Assembly: GCA_021732585.1 (NCBI GenBank)
Contig: JAKFUR010000071.1
Span: 1 to 37,278, forward strand
Reading direction: 5' to 3'
Length of the DNA stretch: 37,278 nucleotides
DNA from: Bacteriovoracaceae bacterium
GTDB lineage: Bacteria; Bdellovibrionota; Bacteriovoracia; Bacteriovoracales; Bacteriovoracaceae
Shown here: positions 1 to 6,802 of the stretch, piece by piece
Position numbering within the stretch: position 1 is the stretch's first letter
Layout: every line of letters starts with the position of its first letter
Program-made: the position numbers and the translations under genes
The notes under the pieces: generated by a model
Seen by the model: the letters and a program-made list of their open reading frames with translations, nothing else
Told to the model about the DNA's origin: nothing
Database searches by the model: none

Positions 1-144
1 GGGTTGGTGTGTGCGGTGATCCACCGGCATGGTGCCCTCAATAAAATCCTCCGTGATGCGGGTGATTTGGATGCCCAGCGAGTCGAGCAAACTGGGAGGG
101 GTCTGGCGTTTCATGGCTTCGATATCAACAACACGTAGTTTCAT
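1..144 (-). CDS. Hotdog-fold (PaaI/MenI-like) acyl-CoA thioesterase, N-terminal part only
   Basis: The first 48 codons of a minus-strand gene run off the left edge of the window; the ORF track misses it because no stop is present. The translation begins MKLRVVDIEAMKRQ and has LGIQITRI followed by GTMPVDHRTHQP. That stretch matches the start of hotdog thioesterases such as YdiI/MenI, where MPVD-RTHQP precedes the HGG segment. Family members hydrolyse acyl-CoA thioesters in the cytoplasm. The catalytic part lies outside the window, so the substrate cannot be judged. There is no Shine-Dalgarno; a TTGTCA-N17-TAAGCT promoter-like pair ends 6 nt before the ATG. Confidence 0.75.
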   Translation of the reverse strand, partial: MKLRVVDIEAMKRQTPPSLLDSLGIQITRITEDFIEGTMPVDHRTHQP

Positions 145-150
145 GGGAAA

Positions 151-179
151 AGCTTAACAAGCGAGACCTGAGGTGACAA
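151..179 (-). promoter_or_regulatory. Candidate sigma70-type promoter of the thioesterase gene
   Basis: On the minus strand TTGTCA (5 of 6 to consensus) and TAAGCT (3 of 6) are 17 nt apart, and the hexamer ends 6 nt before the ATG at 144. Transcription would then start at or next to the start codon. The weak -10 keeps confidence low. Confidence 0.4.
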
Positions 180-197
180 AATATTGTGGGGGATATC

Positions 198-1403
198 ATG
201 GAAAAACCGCGCATTTTACTCGTCGAGAACATCCACACAGTCGCAAAGGATTCGCTGGAAGCAGAAGGCTTCGAAGTCGATCTCATCTCCCATGCTCCTT
301 CCGAAACAGAGTTGATTCCTTTGTTGAAGAACTACTCCGTCATAGGCATCCGCTCCAAAACAGAAATTACTCCTGCCGTGTTGAAGCAAAATCCCCAACT
401 CGCTTTGATTGGTTGCTTCTGCATCGGTACGAATCAAGTGTCCCTCTCAAATGCTCGCCTAGCAGGTGTACCGGTTTTTAATGCTCCCCACTCCAACACC
501 CGCAGTGTCGCCGAACTTGTCATTGCTGAAATGATCGCGCTGTCGCGTCAGCTCGGTGATCGCAACACCCAGGCGCACCAAGGCCGCTGGGTGAAATCTG
601 CTGATGGCTCGCGCGAAGTGCGCGGCAAAACCTTAGGCATCGTCGGTTACGGCCACATCGGCAGTCAGGTGAGCGTGCTTGCTGAGGCCATGGGTCTCCA
701 TGTGATTTTTTACGACGTAGTCAAAAAGCTTCCGCTGGGCAATGCGCGCGTGAAGCCCACGTTAGAAGCATTGTTGGAAGATTCCGACTTTGTGACCTTG
801 CACGTTCCGGAAAACAGCGAGACGCGTGGACTTATCGGTAAGGCGCAGTTCGCTCGCATGCGTATGGGAAGCTTTCTCATCAACGCTTCTCGCGGCACGG
901 TCGTCGTGATTGATGATTTAGTCCAAGCCATTCAAGAGAAGAGAATCGCTGGCTGCGCACTAGATGTGTTCCCGGATGAGCCCGCTTCAAACAAAGACAA
1001 ATTCGTATCTCCTTTGCAGAATCTCCCGAACGTTATTCTCACTCCGCACATCGCGGGCTCGACCGAAGAAGCGCAAGAAGCCATTGGCCGCGAGGTGGCG
1101 GAAAGTTTCCGTCGCTATTTAAAAATCGGTTCGAGTGCTGGTGCCGTCAATTTCCCGAATGTAGATTTGTCTATTCGCAAAGGGACTTCTCGGATTTTGA
1201 ACGTTCACCGTAACGAGCCGGGTGTCTTGGGTGAAATCAACGGAATCATTTCTCAGGCCGGTGCCAACATCGAAGGCCAGTTCCTCGCGACCGACGAGCA
1301 CATCGGTTACATCGTCATGGACGTCGCGGCCACGCAGGCGCAGGCCTTGGCAGAAAAAATTAATCAATTGAGCCGCTCGATTCGCACGCGCGTGGTGACC
1401 TAA
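198..1403 (+). CDS. serA: D-3-phosphoglycerate dehydrogenase
   Basis: Catalyses the first step of serine synthesis, NAD-dependent oxidation of 3-phosphoglycerate. The product follows E. coli SerA nearly throughout: IGCFCIGTNQV, NAPHSNTRSVAELVI, the Rossmann motif GIVGYGHIGSQ, LHVPENSETRG, INASRGTVV, and LTPHIAGSTEEAQ with the catalytic His. A C-terminal ACT domain (about residues 325-401, HRNEPGVLGEIN) is the usual serine feedback site. Length (401 aa) is normal for this short SerA type. The track starts at a GTG at 186, but a GGGGGA Shine-Dalgarno sits correctly before the ATG at 198, which I prefer. The stop is 2 nt before the next gene. Confidence 0.96.
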   Translation: MEKPRILLVENIHTVAKDSLEAEGFEVDLISHAPSETELIPLLKNYSVIGIRSKTEITPAVLKQNPQLALIGCFCIGTNQVSLSNARLAGVPVFNAPHSNTRSVAELVIAEMIALSRQLGDRNTQAHQGRWVKSADGSREVRGKTLGIVGYGHIGSQVSVLAEAMGLHVIFYDVVKKLPLGNARVKPTLEALLEDSDFVTLHVPENSETRGLIGKAQFARMRMGSFLINASRGTVVVIDDLVQAIQEKRIAGCALDVFPDEPASNKDKFVSPLQNLPNVILTPHIAGSTEEAQEAIGREVAESFRRYLKIGSSAGAVNFPNVDLSIRKGTSRILNVHRNEPGVLGEINGIISQAGANIEGQFLATDEHIGYIVMDVAATQAQALAEKINQLSRSIRTRVVT

Positions 1404-1405
1404 CG

Positions 1406-2341
1406 TTGTCGAACTTAGTTCTCATCTTTGTTTGTCTGCTGTTGGGAGTTCTGCTCAAAAGAACAGGGCGCTTTCCGCACAACACGCATACCGCCCTCAA
1501 CGCGTTTGTTATTTTCGTCTCTTTTCCTGCCACGGTGCTGCTGCAGATTACGAATCTCTTTTCTAAAACCTCGGTGACTTGGTCGATTTTGCTGCCGGCC
1601 TCCATGGGATGGCTGTTGTTCCTAGGCGCCTGGGCGCTGATTGGTTGGATCGGCAAACGTCGCAAATGGAGTGATGCTCGCACGGGAGCACTGATCCTGA
1701 CGGCAGGATTGGGAAATACATCCTTCGTAGGTTTTCCATTGTTAGAAGCATTACTAGGAAGTGAGGCCGTGCCATGGGGCGTGCTGGTGGATCAGCTCGG
1801 ATCGTTTTTCGTTCTTTCAACTTTAGGTATTGTGGTGGCTTCACGCTACGGCCGTTCTCGTGACGGAAAGCCACACTCAATTCCGCGCCAGGTGTTCACC
1901 TTCCCGCCATTCTTAGCTCTCCTCACGGCAATCGCATTGTCGGCTTTTGGATTTGTGTTCACAGGTGTCGCTGAAACCATCATCGCACGCTTGGCGAGTT
2001 CGTTAGTTCCTTTGGCGCTTTTTGCAGTGGGTTTTCAATTGAACCTCAGTCGCAGCACTTTGCAACGCTATGGTCGACCACTTTCGCTGGGTCTATTCTA
2101 CAAACTTCTGTTGGCCCCTGCTTTGTTGATGGTGCTGTACGTGTTTGTGCTGGGACAAACCGACTTCGTGACTCGTGTCACTTTGCTTGAAGCGGCCATG
2201 GCCACCATGATCACCTCCGCTGTCGTCGCAGCAGAATTTAGTCTGGATGAAGAGTTGGCGAATCTCATGGTCGGTGTGAGCGTGCCTCTCTCTTTATTGA
2301 CCGTATCGTTGTGGAATATTTTCCTCGGGCAGTGGTTGTAA
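1406..2341 (+). CDS. AEC-family (auxin efflux carrier-like) membrane transporter
   Basis: A 311-aa integral membrane protein of about ten hydrophobic segments, beginning LVLIFVCLLLGVLLKRTGRFP as in AEC transporters. It contains the family's polar break LTAGLGNTSFVGFPLLEA. Bacterial members export or import small organic acids or amino acids; the substrate cannot be told from sequence. The start is TTG, 2 nt after the serA stop, so translation is probably coupled, and the next gene starts directly at its stop. Sitting behind serA raises the possibility of an amino-acid-related substrate, but that is only context. Confidence 0.82.
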   Translation: MSNLVLIFVCLLLGVLLKRTGRFPHNTHTALNAFVIFVSFPATVLLQITNLFSKTSVTWSILLPASMGWLLFLGAWALIGWIGKRRKWSDARTGALILTAGLGNTSFVGFPLLEALLGSEAVPWGVLVDQLGSFFVLSTLGIVVASRYGRSRDGKPHSIPRQVFTFPPFLALLTAIALSAFGFVFTGVAETIIARLASSLVPLALFAVGFQLNLSRSTLQRYGRPLSLGLFYKLLLAPALLMVLYVFVLGQTDFVTRVTLLEAAMATMITSAVVAAEFSLDEELANLMVGVSVPLSLLTVSLWNIFLGQWL

Positions 2342-3256
2342 ATGAAGAAGCTTCACTACGATCCCACCGAAGCTCTGCAGGTCAAAAGTGGTGAAACTCC
2401 TCTGAATGTCTTATTGTCAGCAGGCTTCAAGGCCTTGCTCATCGACGAAGAAGAACTTTCAATTTTTCTTGATGTGCATAACCTCGCTTTCACAGACCTG
2501 AAGCGACCGGTAAGTGCAGATAGTTTTTTGTTACTGAAGCATCCTCAGGCGTATCAACTAAAACAACACCCGCTAGCTCGTCCATATAACACTCGCTCGA
2601 TCTCCTTGCTGAATTATCGTACCACTCGACTCAAGACTTCATCAGCAACGAAGCTTCATGAAATGACTGCACGTCTAGGCGTTAAGAACATTCTGGAGCT
2701 AGGAATGGGACAGGGGAGAATGGCGCTAGAGTTCTCGGCCATGAGTAGAGAGTTTCATGTGTGGGGTGTTCATAAAGGCGATGAGCCAGTTGATCTCGCA
2801 GCAACGGCTTCTTTTTTTGGAATCACTCCACAGGGACAACTACAAACTGAGGTGTATGATCTCAATGATGGGGAGCTCAATTGTGCAGGTGAAGAAAGTT
2901 TCGAGCTCATTCTATCCCAGGGCACCACTCGCTACATAAAACACAAGGCCACATTGCTTGAAAGCATCTATCGCCGTTTGCAAGAGGGGGGCTGTGCTTA
3001 TGTCGACATCAATCTTTGGCGTGTACGAGACGAAAAAAACAAAGAAGTGAAGTTGGCGGATTTCTTTTCTGACGACAAATGGCGAGGTGTATTTGACTTC
3101 GATGCGGTTAGTTCCATGTTGCTGATCCATAAAAAAAACGAGGGGGAATTAAAGCTAGGGCTCACATTTCTTCCTGAAGAATCTCATGAGACAGTGTGGT
3201 CAAATTCTCAGAATAACGTAGAGACGGTGGGTTGGTTGAGTACCTATCGTCTGTAA
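2342..3256 (+). CDS. Class I SAM-dependent methyltransferase-like protein
   Basis: A 304-aa soluble protein. Residues 117-130 (ILELGMGQGRMALEF) form SAM-binding motif I of a Rossmann-type methyltransferase, followed by FELILSQGTTRYI at the motif IV position and a predicted beta-rich tail. The first 100 residues are not recognisable and may be a substrate-recognition domain. The ATG follows the preceding stop without a gap and has no clear Shine-Dalgarno, which suggests translational coupling. Codon use is more AT-rich than in serA. Target unknown; a small molecule or a protein are both possible. Confidence 0.65.
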   Translation: MKKLHYDPTEALQVKSGETPLNVLLSAGFKALLIDEEELSIFLDVHNLAFTDLKRPVSADSFLLLKHPQAYQLKQHPLARPYNTRSISLLNYRTTRLKTSSATKLHEMTARLGVKNILELGMGQGRMALEFSAMSREFHVWGVHKGDEPVDLAATASFFGITPQGQLQTEVYDLNDGELNCAGEESFELILSQGTTRYIKHKATLLESIYRRLQEGGCAYVDINLWRVRDEKNKEVKLADFFSDDKWRGVFDFDAVSSMLLIHKKNEGELKLGLTFLPEESHETVWSNSQNNVETVGWLSTYRL

Positions 3257-3261
3257 AATAT

Positions 3262-3280
3262 ACAGCCTTTTAAGTGCTGT
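3262..3280 (+). other. Weak hairpin between the methyltransferase and carboxypeptidase genes
   Basis: ACAGC and GCTGT enclose a 9-nt loop and are followed by only a few T residues. It could attenuate transcription but is too weak to call a terminator. Confidence 0.2.
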
Positions 3281-3305
3281 TTGCGAATCATGCTAGAGGA
3301 TGCCC

Positions 3306-4073
3306 ATGAATACCCTACGCCTTCTTTTAGTCTTAAGTGCACTCATGTCTCAAGCTGCATGGGCGCAGCTCACAACAGAAGACACCGAAGAGTTTCTTGC
3401 AGATCAATTTGATCCGTACTTAACACCGGACAAAGCCGTCAATCCGACTTATGCCCACGTTTTCAAGCTTCTCCGCCCCAACGGCACGACGAAAGTCCTC
3501 GCATTAAAAAATAGTAAAGTCCTGTTGAAGCCTGCTTCGACGATGAAGATCTTCACCGGCTGGTGGGCTTACCAAGAAAAAGCACGCACTGATGCTTATC
3601 TTGGGCAAATGCTCAGAGATAGTGTGAATTCTATGGCGCAAGATACGCTGGTTAAACTCGGTGGAACTGAGGCGATGAAGGATTATTACATCAACCTTGG
3701 TCTCACGGTTAATAATACAACGTTCATTCCGGCGGATGGTTCTGGACTCAGCTACGCTAACCAATCCAACTGTGCCGTCCAAATTGAACTACTCGAGAAG
3801 ATCCGCCGAGACGGGGACTACAACACCTTCAAACGTTTGCTGGCACGTCCAGGTTTGAACGGTACTCTGAAGAAGCGCTTGCTCAGTCTTAAAGGCGTAG
3901 TCTTCGCTAAAACAGGTACGCTCAAAAAAACGGCCGCACTTTCAGGTTTCATTGAGGCTCCGCAAGGAACCATCGTCTTTTGCGTGCTCTCCGATTACCT
4001 CAACACGACTCTCGCTGTTGAACGCGCTCGTATCGATAACATGGTTATTAAGAACTATAACCTCGCTCGATGA
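3306..4073 (+). CDS. Reduced S13 (PBP4/DacB-like) D-alanyl-D-alanine carboxypeptidase
   Basis: A secreted penicillin-binding-type serine enzyme that should cut the terminal D-Ala, or cross-links, in peptidoglycan. A signal peptide ends AAWA|Q at about residue 20. All three motifs are present: S78-T-M-K81, S106-V-N108 (in DSVNSMAQDTL, like DacB SDN-MIAD) and K202-T-G204, plus the S13 signature DGSGLSYANQ. Only about 25 residues lie between the first two motifs, against some 240 in E. coli DacB, so both accessory domains are missing; total length is 255 aa against about 477. Start: AGAGGA precedes the ATG at 3306 by 5 nt, while the track's ATG at 3300 overlaps that Shine-Dalgarno. The stop overlaps the next gene (ATGA). 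Confidence 0.85.
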   Translation: MNTLRLLLVLSALMSQAAWAQLTTEDTEEFLADQFDPYLTPDKAVNPTYAHVFKLLRPNGTTKVLALKNSKVLLKPASTMKIFTGWWAYQEKARTDAYLGQMLRDSVNSMAQDTLVKLGGTEAMKDYYINLGLTVNNTTFIPADGSGLSYANQSNCAVQIELLEKIRRDGDYNTFKRLLARPGLNGTLKKRLLSLKGVVFAKTGTLKKTAALSGFIEAPQGTIVFCVLSDYLNTTLAVERARIDNMVIKNYNLAR

Positions 4074-4882
4074 AGGCCCGTTTCCAGGTCATCGCAAACG
4101 ACTTCCTTGATGGGCTCATCAAGCACGATGTGATGACCCTCGCCGCTGCGCTGGCGTTCTACACCACACTTTCGCTCGCTCCAATTCTTTTACTCACACT
4201 GGCGATTGTCGGTGTCTTCGGCATCGACATGAGCCTTGAAGTCGCGCTCGAGATCGAGAAACTCATGGGTGAAGAAGCCGCTCGTGCCATCACGGCGATC
4301 GTCCAGAATGCCCAGGCCGAAACCCGCTTCAGTACACTGGCCGGTGCTTTAGGCTTAGCGACCTTGCTGGTCTCGGCCAGCGGTGTCTTTCTGCAACTTC
4401 ATTCATCTCTGAATATTATTTGGCGTGTGGGCCCTCGTCTGCGCAACAGCCTCAAGGTTTGGGCGCGCCATCGGCTGCTCTCCATGGTGGCGATGTTCAC
4501 TTTCGCCTTGCTCGGGATTTTCTCCGTGCTCGGCAGTACGATGATCGCGTACTACTTCAAAGAGCATCAATTCGCCTGGAAAGTGGTGAATTCGTTTATG
4601 TCGTTGATGATTTTTGCAGCGTTGTTTGCTTCGCTGTTTAAGTATCTACCAGAAGATCGACTCAGCTGGAAAAACGCCTTGATTGGAGGTCTGGTGACCT
4701 CTTCAATGTTTGCGGTCGGAAAATATTTGATCGGTGTTTATCTCTTCAAGAGTGCGCTGGCTTCGGCCTATGGAGCTGCGGGCTCTCTCGTGATGCTGCT
4801 TCTATGGGTTTATTACTCGGCGATCATTTTTTATGTCGGAGCTGAAGTCACCCGCGTGCTAACGAATGTCAGAGCGCGATAG
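4070..4882 (+). CDS. yihY: YihY/BrkB-family inner-membrane protein
   Basis: A 270-aa protein with about six membrane segments. It opens with the family pattern (DVMTLAAALAFYTTLSLAPILLLTLAIVG) and ends with AYGAAGSLVMLLLWVYYSAIIFYVGAEVTRV, both typical of YihY/UPF0761. The old name 'ribonuclease BN' for this family was a mis-assignment; the molecular role is not established. It overlaps the carboxypeptidase stop by 4 nt, so the two are translationally coupled, which suggests an envelope role. Its 3' end overlaps the opposing MBL gene by 14 nt. Confidence 0.9.
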   Translation: MKARFQVIANDFLDGLIKHDVMTLAAALAFYTTLSLAPILLLTLAIVGVFGIDMSLEVALEIEKLMGEEAARAITAIVQNAQAETRFSTLAGALGLATLLVSASGVFLQLHSSLNIIWRVGPRLRNSLKVWARHRLLSMVAMFTFALLGIFSVLGSTMIAYYFKEHQFAWKVVNSFMSLMIFAALFASLFKYLPEDRLSWKNALIGGLVTSSMFAVGKYLIGVYLFKSALASAYGAAGSLVMLLLWVYYSAIIFYVGAEVTRVLTNVRAR

Positions 4883-5738
4883 GTGCATCTCTCACCGGAA
4901 TTTCAAAACGAATCTCGGGATGATGTTTTTTCGCGGCTTCAGTTAGTTCTTTGAGTTCCATTCCGGGCATTATCCATTGCTCCATGAACTCAGATTGCAG
5001 AAAGAAAAAATCAAAATGAATGGGGAAGACGTTGGTCGGACGTAAGATGCCCAGATTCTCTTTCATGACAGCATCGATACTTTTTTTATTAGCCACACCC
5101 ATGAAATAGTTTTTGACCTTACCTGCGATGGGACGAAACTCTTCGACGAAACGGCTTCCTTGATCGATCAAAGTGTTGCCCTGCGGATGCTCTACGAAGT
5201 AGCTCCAGGTTTCTCCACCCCAGAATTGCCAAAATTTCCCTTTGAAATCTTTCGGAACAGCGCCCTCATAAAAATACAAATCGGCCCATTGAATGATCGG
5301 TGCATGACGACGCTTGAAAAAGGTTACACGAAAATCTCCCACAGGAACTGTGTCTTGGTTGGCCACAAGGGCGAAGGGAACCTTAGGCGCTTGGTAAGTC
5401 ACAACTGTTTGTAACGAAGGCCCACCGTAAACGGTCGCACCCGTCAGCTCGGCGACGACGCCCGCATCCGAAGCGTGATCAAAGTGTGTATGACTGATGA
5501 ATACGGCCTGCGCTTGAGTGACGTTCCAAAGCTTGAGACGCTCGGTGACCCGTTTGCGATCCGGAATCAATTCATCATTGTTGAGCCAATGTGAGAGGGT
5601 GGGTTTTGTGATGACCGGATCAAACAGTAGTGTTGTTTTTCCATCCGTGATTTTTACGCCACCGACACCGAGCCAGCGGCCTTCGAGTTGCGCCCATGCG
5701 GTGTTGGTGAAGAGAAGAATGAAGAGGAGATGTTTCAT
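4869..5738 (-). CDS. Secreted metallo-beta-lactamase-fold hydrolase
   Basis: A 289-aa protein with a signal peptide (MKHLLFILLFTNTAWAQ). It carries the metal-binding signature HTHFDH at residues 83-88, in AVFISHTHFDHASDAG, with later His/Asp residues that can complete a two-metal site. The pattern 'LLFDPVITKP...' before HxHxDH resembles UlaG/NAPE-PLD-like members rather than true beta-lactamases; substrate unknown. The track's start at 5798 lies inside the tRNA gene and is wrong; the ATG at 5738 has AAAGG upstream and begins the signal peptide. Only 15 nt separate it from the tRNA 3' end, so the two probably share a transcript. Confidence 0.82.
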   Translation of the reverse strand: MKHLLFILLFTNTAWAQLEGRWLGVGGVKITDGKTTLLFDPVITKPTLSHWLNNDELIPDRKRVTERLKLWNVTQAQAVFISHTHFDHASDAGVVAELTGATVYGGPSLQTVVTYQAPKVPFALVANQDTVPVGDFRVTFFKRRHAPIIQWADLYFYEGAVPKDFKGKFWQFWGGETWSYFVEHPQGNTLIDQGSRFVEEFRPIAGKVKNYFMGVANKKSIDAVMKENLGILRPTNVFPIHFDFFFLQSEFMEQWIMPGMELKELTEAAKKHHPEIRFEIPVRDAPIAL

Positions 5739-5753
5739 AGGCCTTTTTTTAAA

Positions 5754-5828
5754 TGGTCGGGGCGACAGGACTTGAACCTGCGACCTCTTGCACCCCAAGC
5801 AAGTGCGCTACCGCTGCGCTACGCCCCG
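5754..5828 (-). tRNA. tRNA-Pro, anticodon GGG
   Basis: The minus strand folds as a complete cloverleaf: acceptor CGGGGCG pairs with CGCCCCG, discriminator A, and CCA is encoded. The D-stem is GCGC/GCGC. The anticodon stem CTTGC/GCAAG encloses TTGGGGT, giving GGG at positions 34-36. The T-arm is GCAGG-TTCAAGT-CCTGT. The D-loop is rather short. It reads CCC and CCU proline codons. Confidence 0.96.
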
Positions 5829-5846
5829 ACATTTTTGCGAGCTATT

Positions 5847-5875
5847 TTTATAACGCCCGACCTGGCTTTTGTCTA
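5847..5875 (-). promoter_or_regulatory. Promoter of the tRNA-Pro (and probably MBL hydrolase) transcript
   Basis: TAGACA and TATAAA, each 5 of 6 to the sigma70 consensus, are separated by exactly 17 nt on the minus strand. The predicted start is around 5840, about 12 nt before the mature tRNA 5' end. No terminator follows the tRNA before the MBL gene. Confidence 0.7.
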
Positions 5876-5912
5876 AAAAGACTATAGAAGAGTCATGTCT
5901 AAGTGACTGTTT

Positions 5913-5941
5913 TTGCGTTCCGGGCTTAAGCGTATTATAAT
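5913..5941 (+). promoter_or_regulatory. Promoter of the 53-aa protein transcript
   Basis: A perfect -10 TATAAT (5936-5941) lies 17 nt after TTGCGT (3 of 6). The predicted start near 5948 gives a leader of about 80 nt before the ATG at 6028. It diverges from the tRNA promoter. Confidence 0.6.
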
Positions 5942-5967
5942 ATCCGAGTGTTCAACTCAAGAAAGTA

Positions 5968-6015
5968 GGGGGACTACCGAAAAGGAGTCATACCCCAAAA
6001 TGCGGGACGTTTCCG
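5968..6015 (+). ncRNA. Structured 5' leader with two hairpins
   Basis: Hairpin 1 (5968-5996) pairs GGGG with CCCC, GACT with AGTC and CC with GG around a GAAAA loop. It has a one-nt bulge on one side and a 3-nt bulge (ATA) on the other. Hairpin 2 (6003-6015) pairs CGGGA with TTCCG around CGT and ends one base before the AAGGAGG Shine-Dalgarno. I do not recognise a named riboswitch class. It may be a cis-regulatory element or simply stabilise the mRNA. Confidence 0.45.
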
Positions 6016-6027
6016 AAGGAGGAAATT

Positions 6028-6189
6028 ATGGGTGATAAGAACAAGAAGAAGCTGACGAAGAAAGAAGAGAAAGCGGCGAACCACGCTAAGCTCATGGCCA
6101 GTAAGAAGGGCAGCAGTATCGCAGGTCAGTCTTCTAACGTAATTGATATTTCGGCGTATCAGAACAAAGACAATAAAAAAGCAGCTTAA
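6028..6189 (+). CDS. Small lysine-rich protein, 53 aa, function unknown
   Basis: Too short for the ORF track, but it has a near-perfect AAGGAGG Shine-Dalgarno 5 nt before ATG, its own promoter and a strong terminator, so it is very likely a real and well-expressed gene. The product starts MGDKNKKKLTKKEEKAANHAK, is highly basic in its first half and has a more neutral Ser/Gln/Asn-rich second half (SNVIDISAYQNK). There is no signal peptide, membrane segment or cysteine. A nucleic-acid-binding or ribosome-associated role is possible from charge alone. I do not recognise the family. Confidence 0.8.
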   Translation: MGDKNKKKLTKKEEKAANHAKLMASKKGSSIAGQSSNVIDISAYQNKDNKKAA

Positions 6190-6211
6190 TGATCTAGGCC
6201 TGCTTTTAATG

Positions 6212-6243
6212 AAAGGGACCCGAATGGGTCCCTTTCTTTTTTA
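6212..6243 (+). terminator. Rho-independent terminator of the 53-aa gene
   Basis: A perfect 10-bp stem AAAGGGACCC/GGGTCCCTTT with a GAAT loop is followed by CTTTTTT. The minus strand also has A/T-rich flanks, so it may act in both directions and end the RDD gene too. Confidence 0.93.
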
Positions 6244-6251
6244 TAAACGCT

Positions 6252-6767
6252 CTACTCATCCCCAACTTTCACCACGACTGTTCCCGCTGCGATGTCATGC
6301 AGGCCACGCTTCTTTTTATTGAACGCCACCATGTAGGCGCCAATGCCCAAGGTGAGCGGCCACAGGAACCCTTTGCCCACAACTTCTCGCAAGAAGGCAC
6401 GCCAAGCTGGTGGGTTCTTGTCAGTGTCCGCCATACGGATGCGTAGACCCAAAGCGAGCTTACCGGGTGTGCCACCTTTAACAGAAATAAAGTAGAGGGT
6501 GGCAGCCATCGTTAACAAGAGAAAGAACCCTGTGGCCAAGAAGGTTCCTGTTTCGTGAAAGATTCTCATGGAGGCGCCAAAGAGTTCGGCGGGCCCGCCG
6601 CCTTCTTGGGCGATTTTCTGCAGCATCTGTTGTTCAGCGTCTGTCGGCTCACGCATGATGCCGGCCACATTCAGCACGAAGCCAATCGCCATGCGGAAAA
6701 TTCCAAACAGAATAGCATCAATGATGAGCGCGAGAACGCGGATCCAAAACCCAGCGGGCTGATTCAT
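6252..6767 (-). CDS. RDD-family membrane protein
   Basis: A 171-aa protein with three or four membrane segments. It has the RDD layout: GFWIRVLALIIDAILFG with the Arg and Asp at the first helix, then GGTPGKLALGLRI, then a last helix and a basic tail (KKKRGLHDIAAGTVVV). Family members are poorly understood; a few act as ion antiporters, so function is left open. AAGGAG lies 7 nt before the ATG. It stands alone, sharing the terminator region with the 53-aa gene. Confidence 0.88.
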   Translation of the reverse strand: MNQPAGFWIRVLALIIDAILFGIFRMAIGFVLNVAGIMREPTDAEQQMLQKIAQEGGGPAELFGASMRIFHETGTFLATGFFLLLTMAATLYFISVKGGTPGKLALGLRIRMADTDKNPPAWRAFLREVVGKGFLWPLTLGIGAYMVAFNKKKRGLHDIAAGTVVVKVGDE

Positions 6768-6802
6768 GAGGGACTCCTTAGTCCCTCAATTATAGTGCGG
6801 AA

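Noticed and set aside
173-481. 102-aa ORF overlapping serA in another frame
   Set aside because: Shadow of serA; no ribosome site or recognisable product.
5739-5798. Upstream extension of the MBL protein given in the ORF track
   Set aside because: It reads through the tRNA-Pro gene and would place 20 residues before a clear signal peptide.
6000-6035. 11-codon ORF overlapping the start of the 53-aa gene
   Set aside because: Its SD-like AAAGGAG is 12 nt away and inside a predicted hairpin; mentioned as a possibility only.
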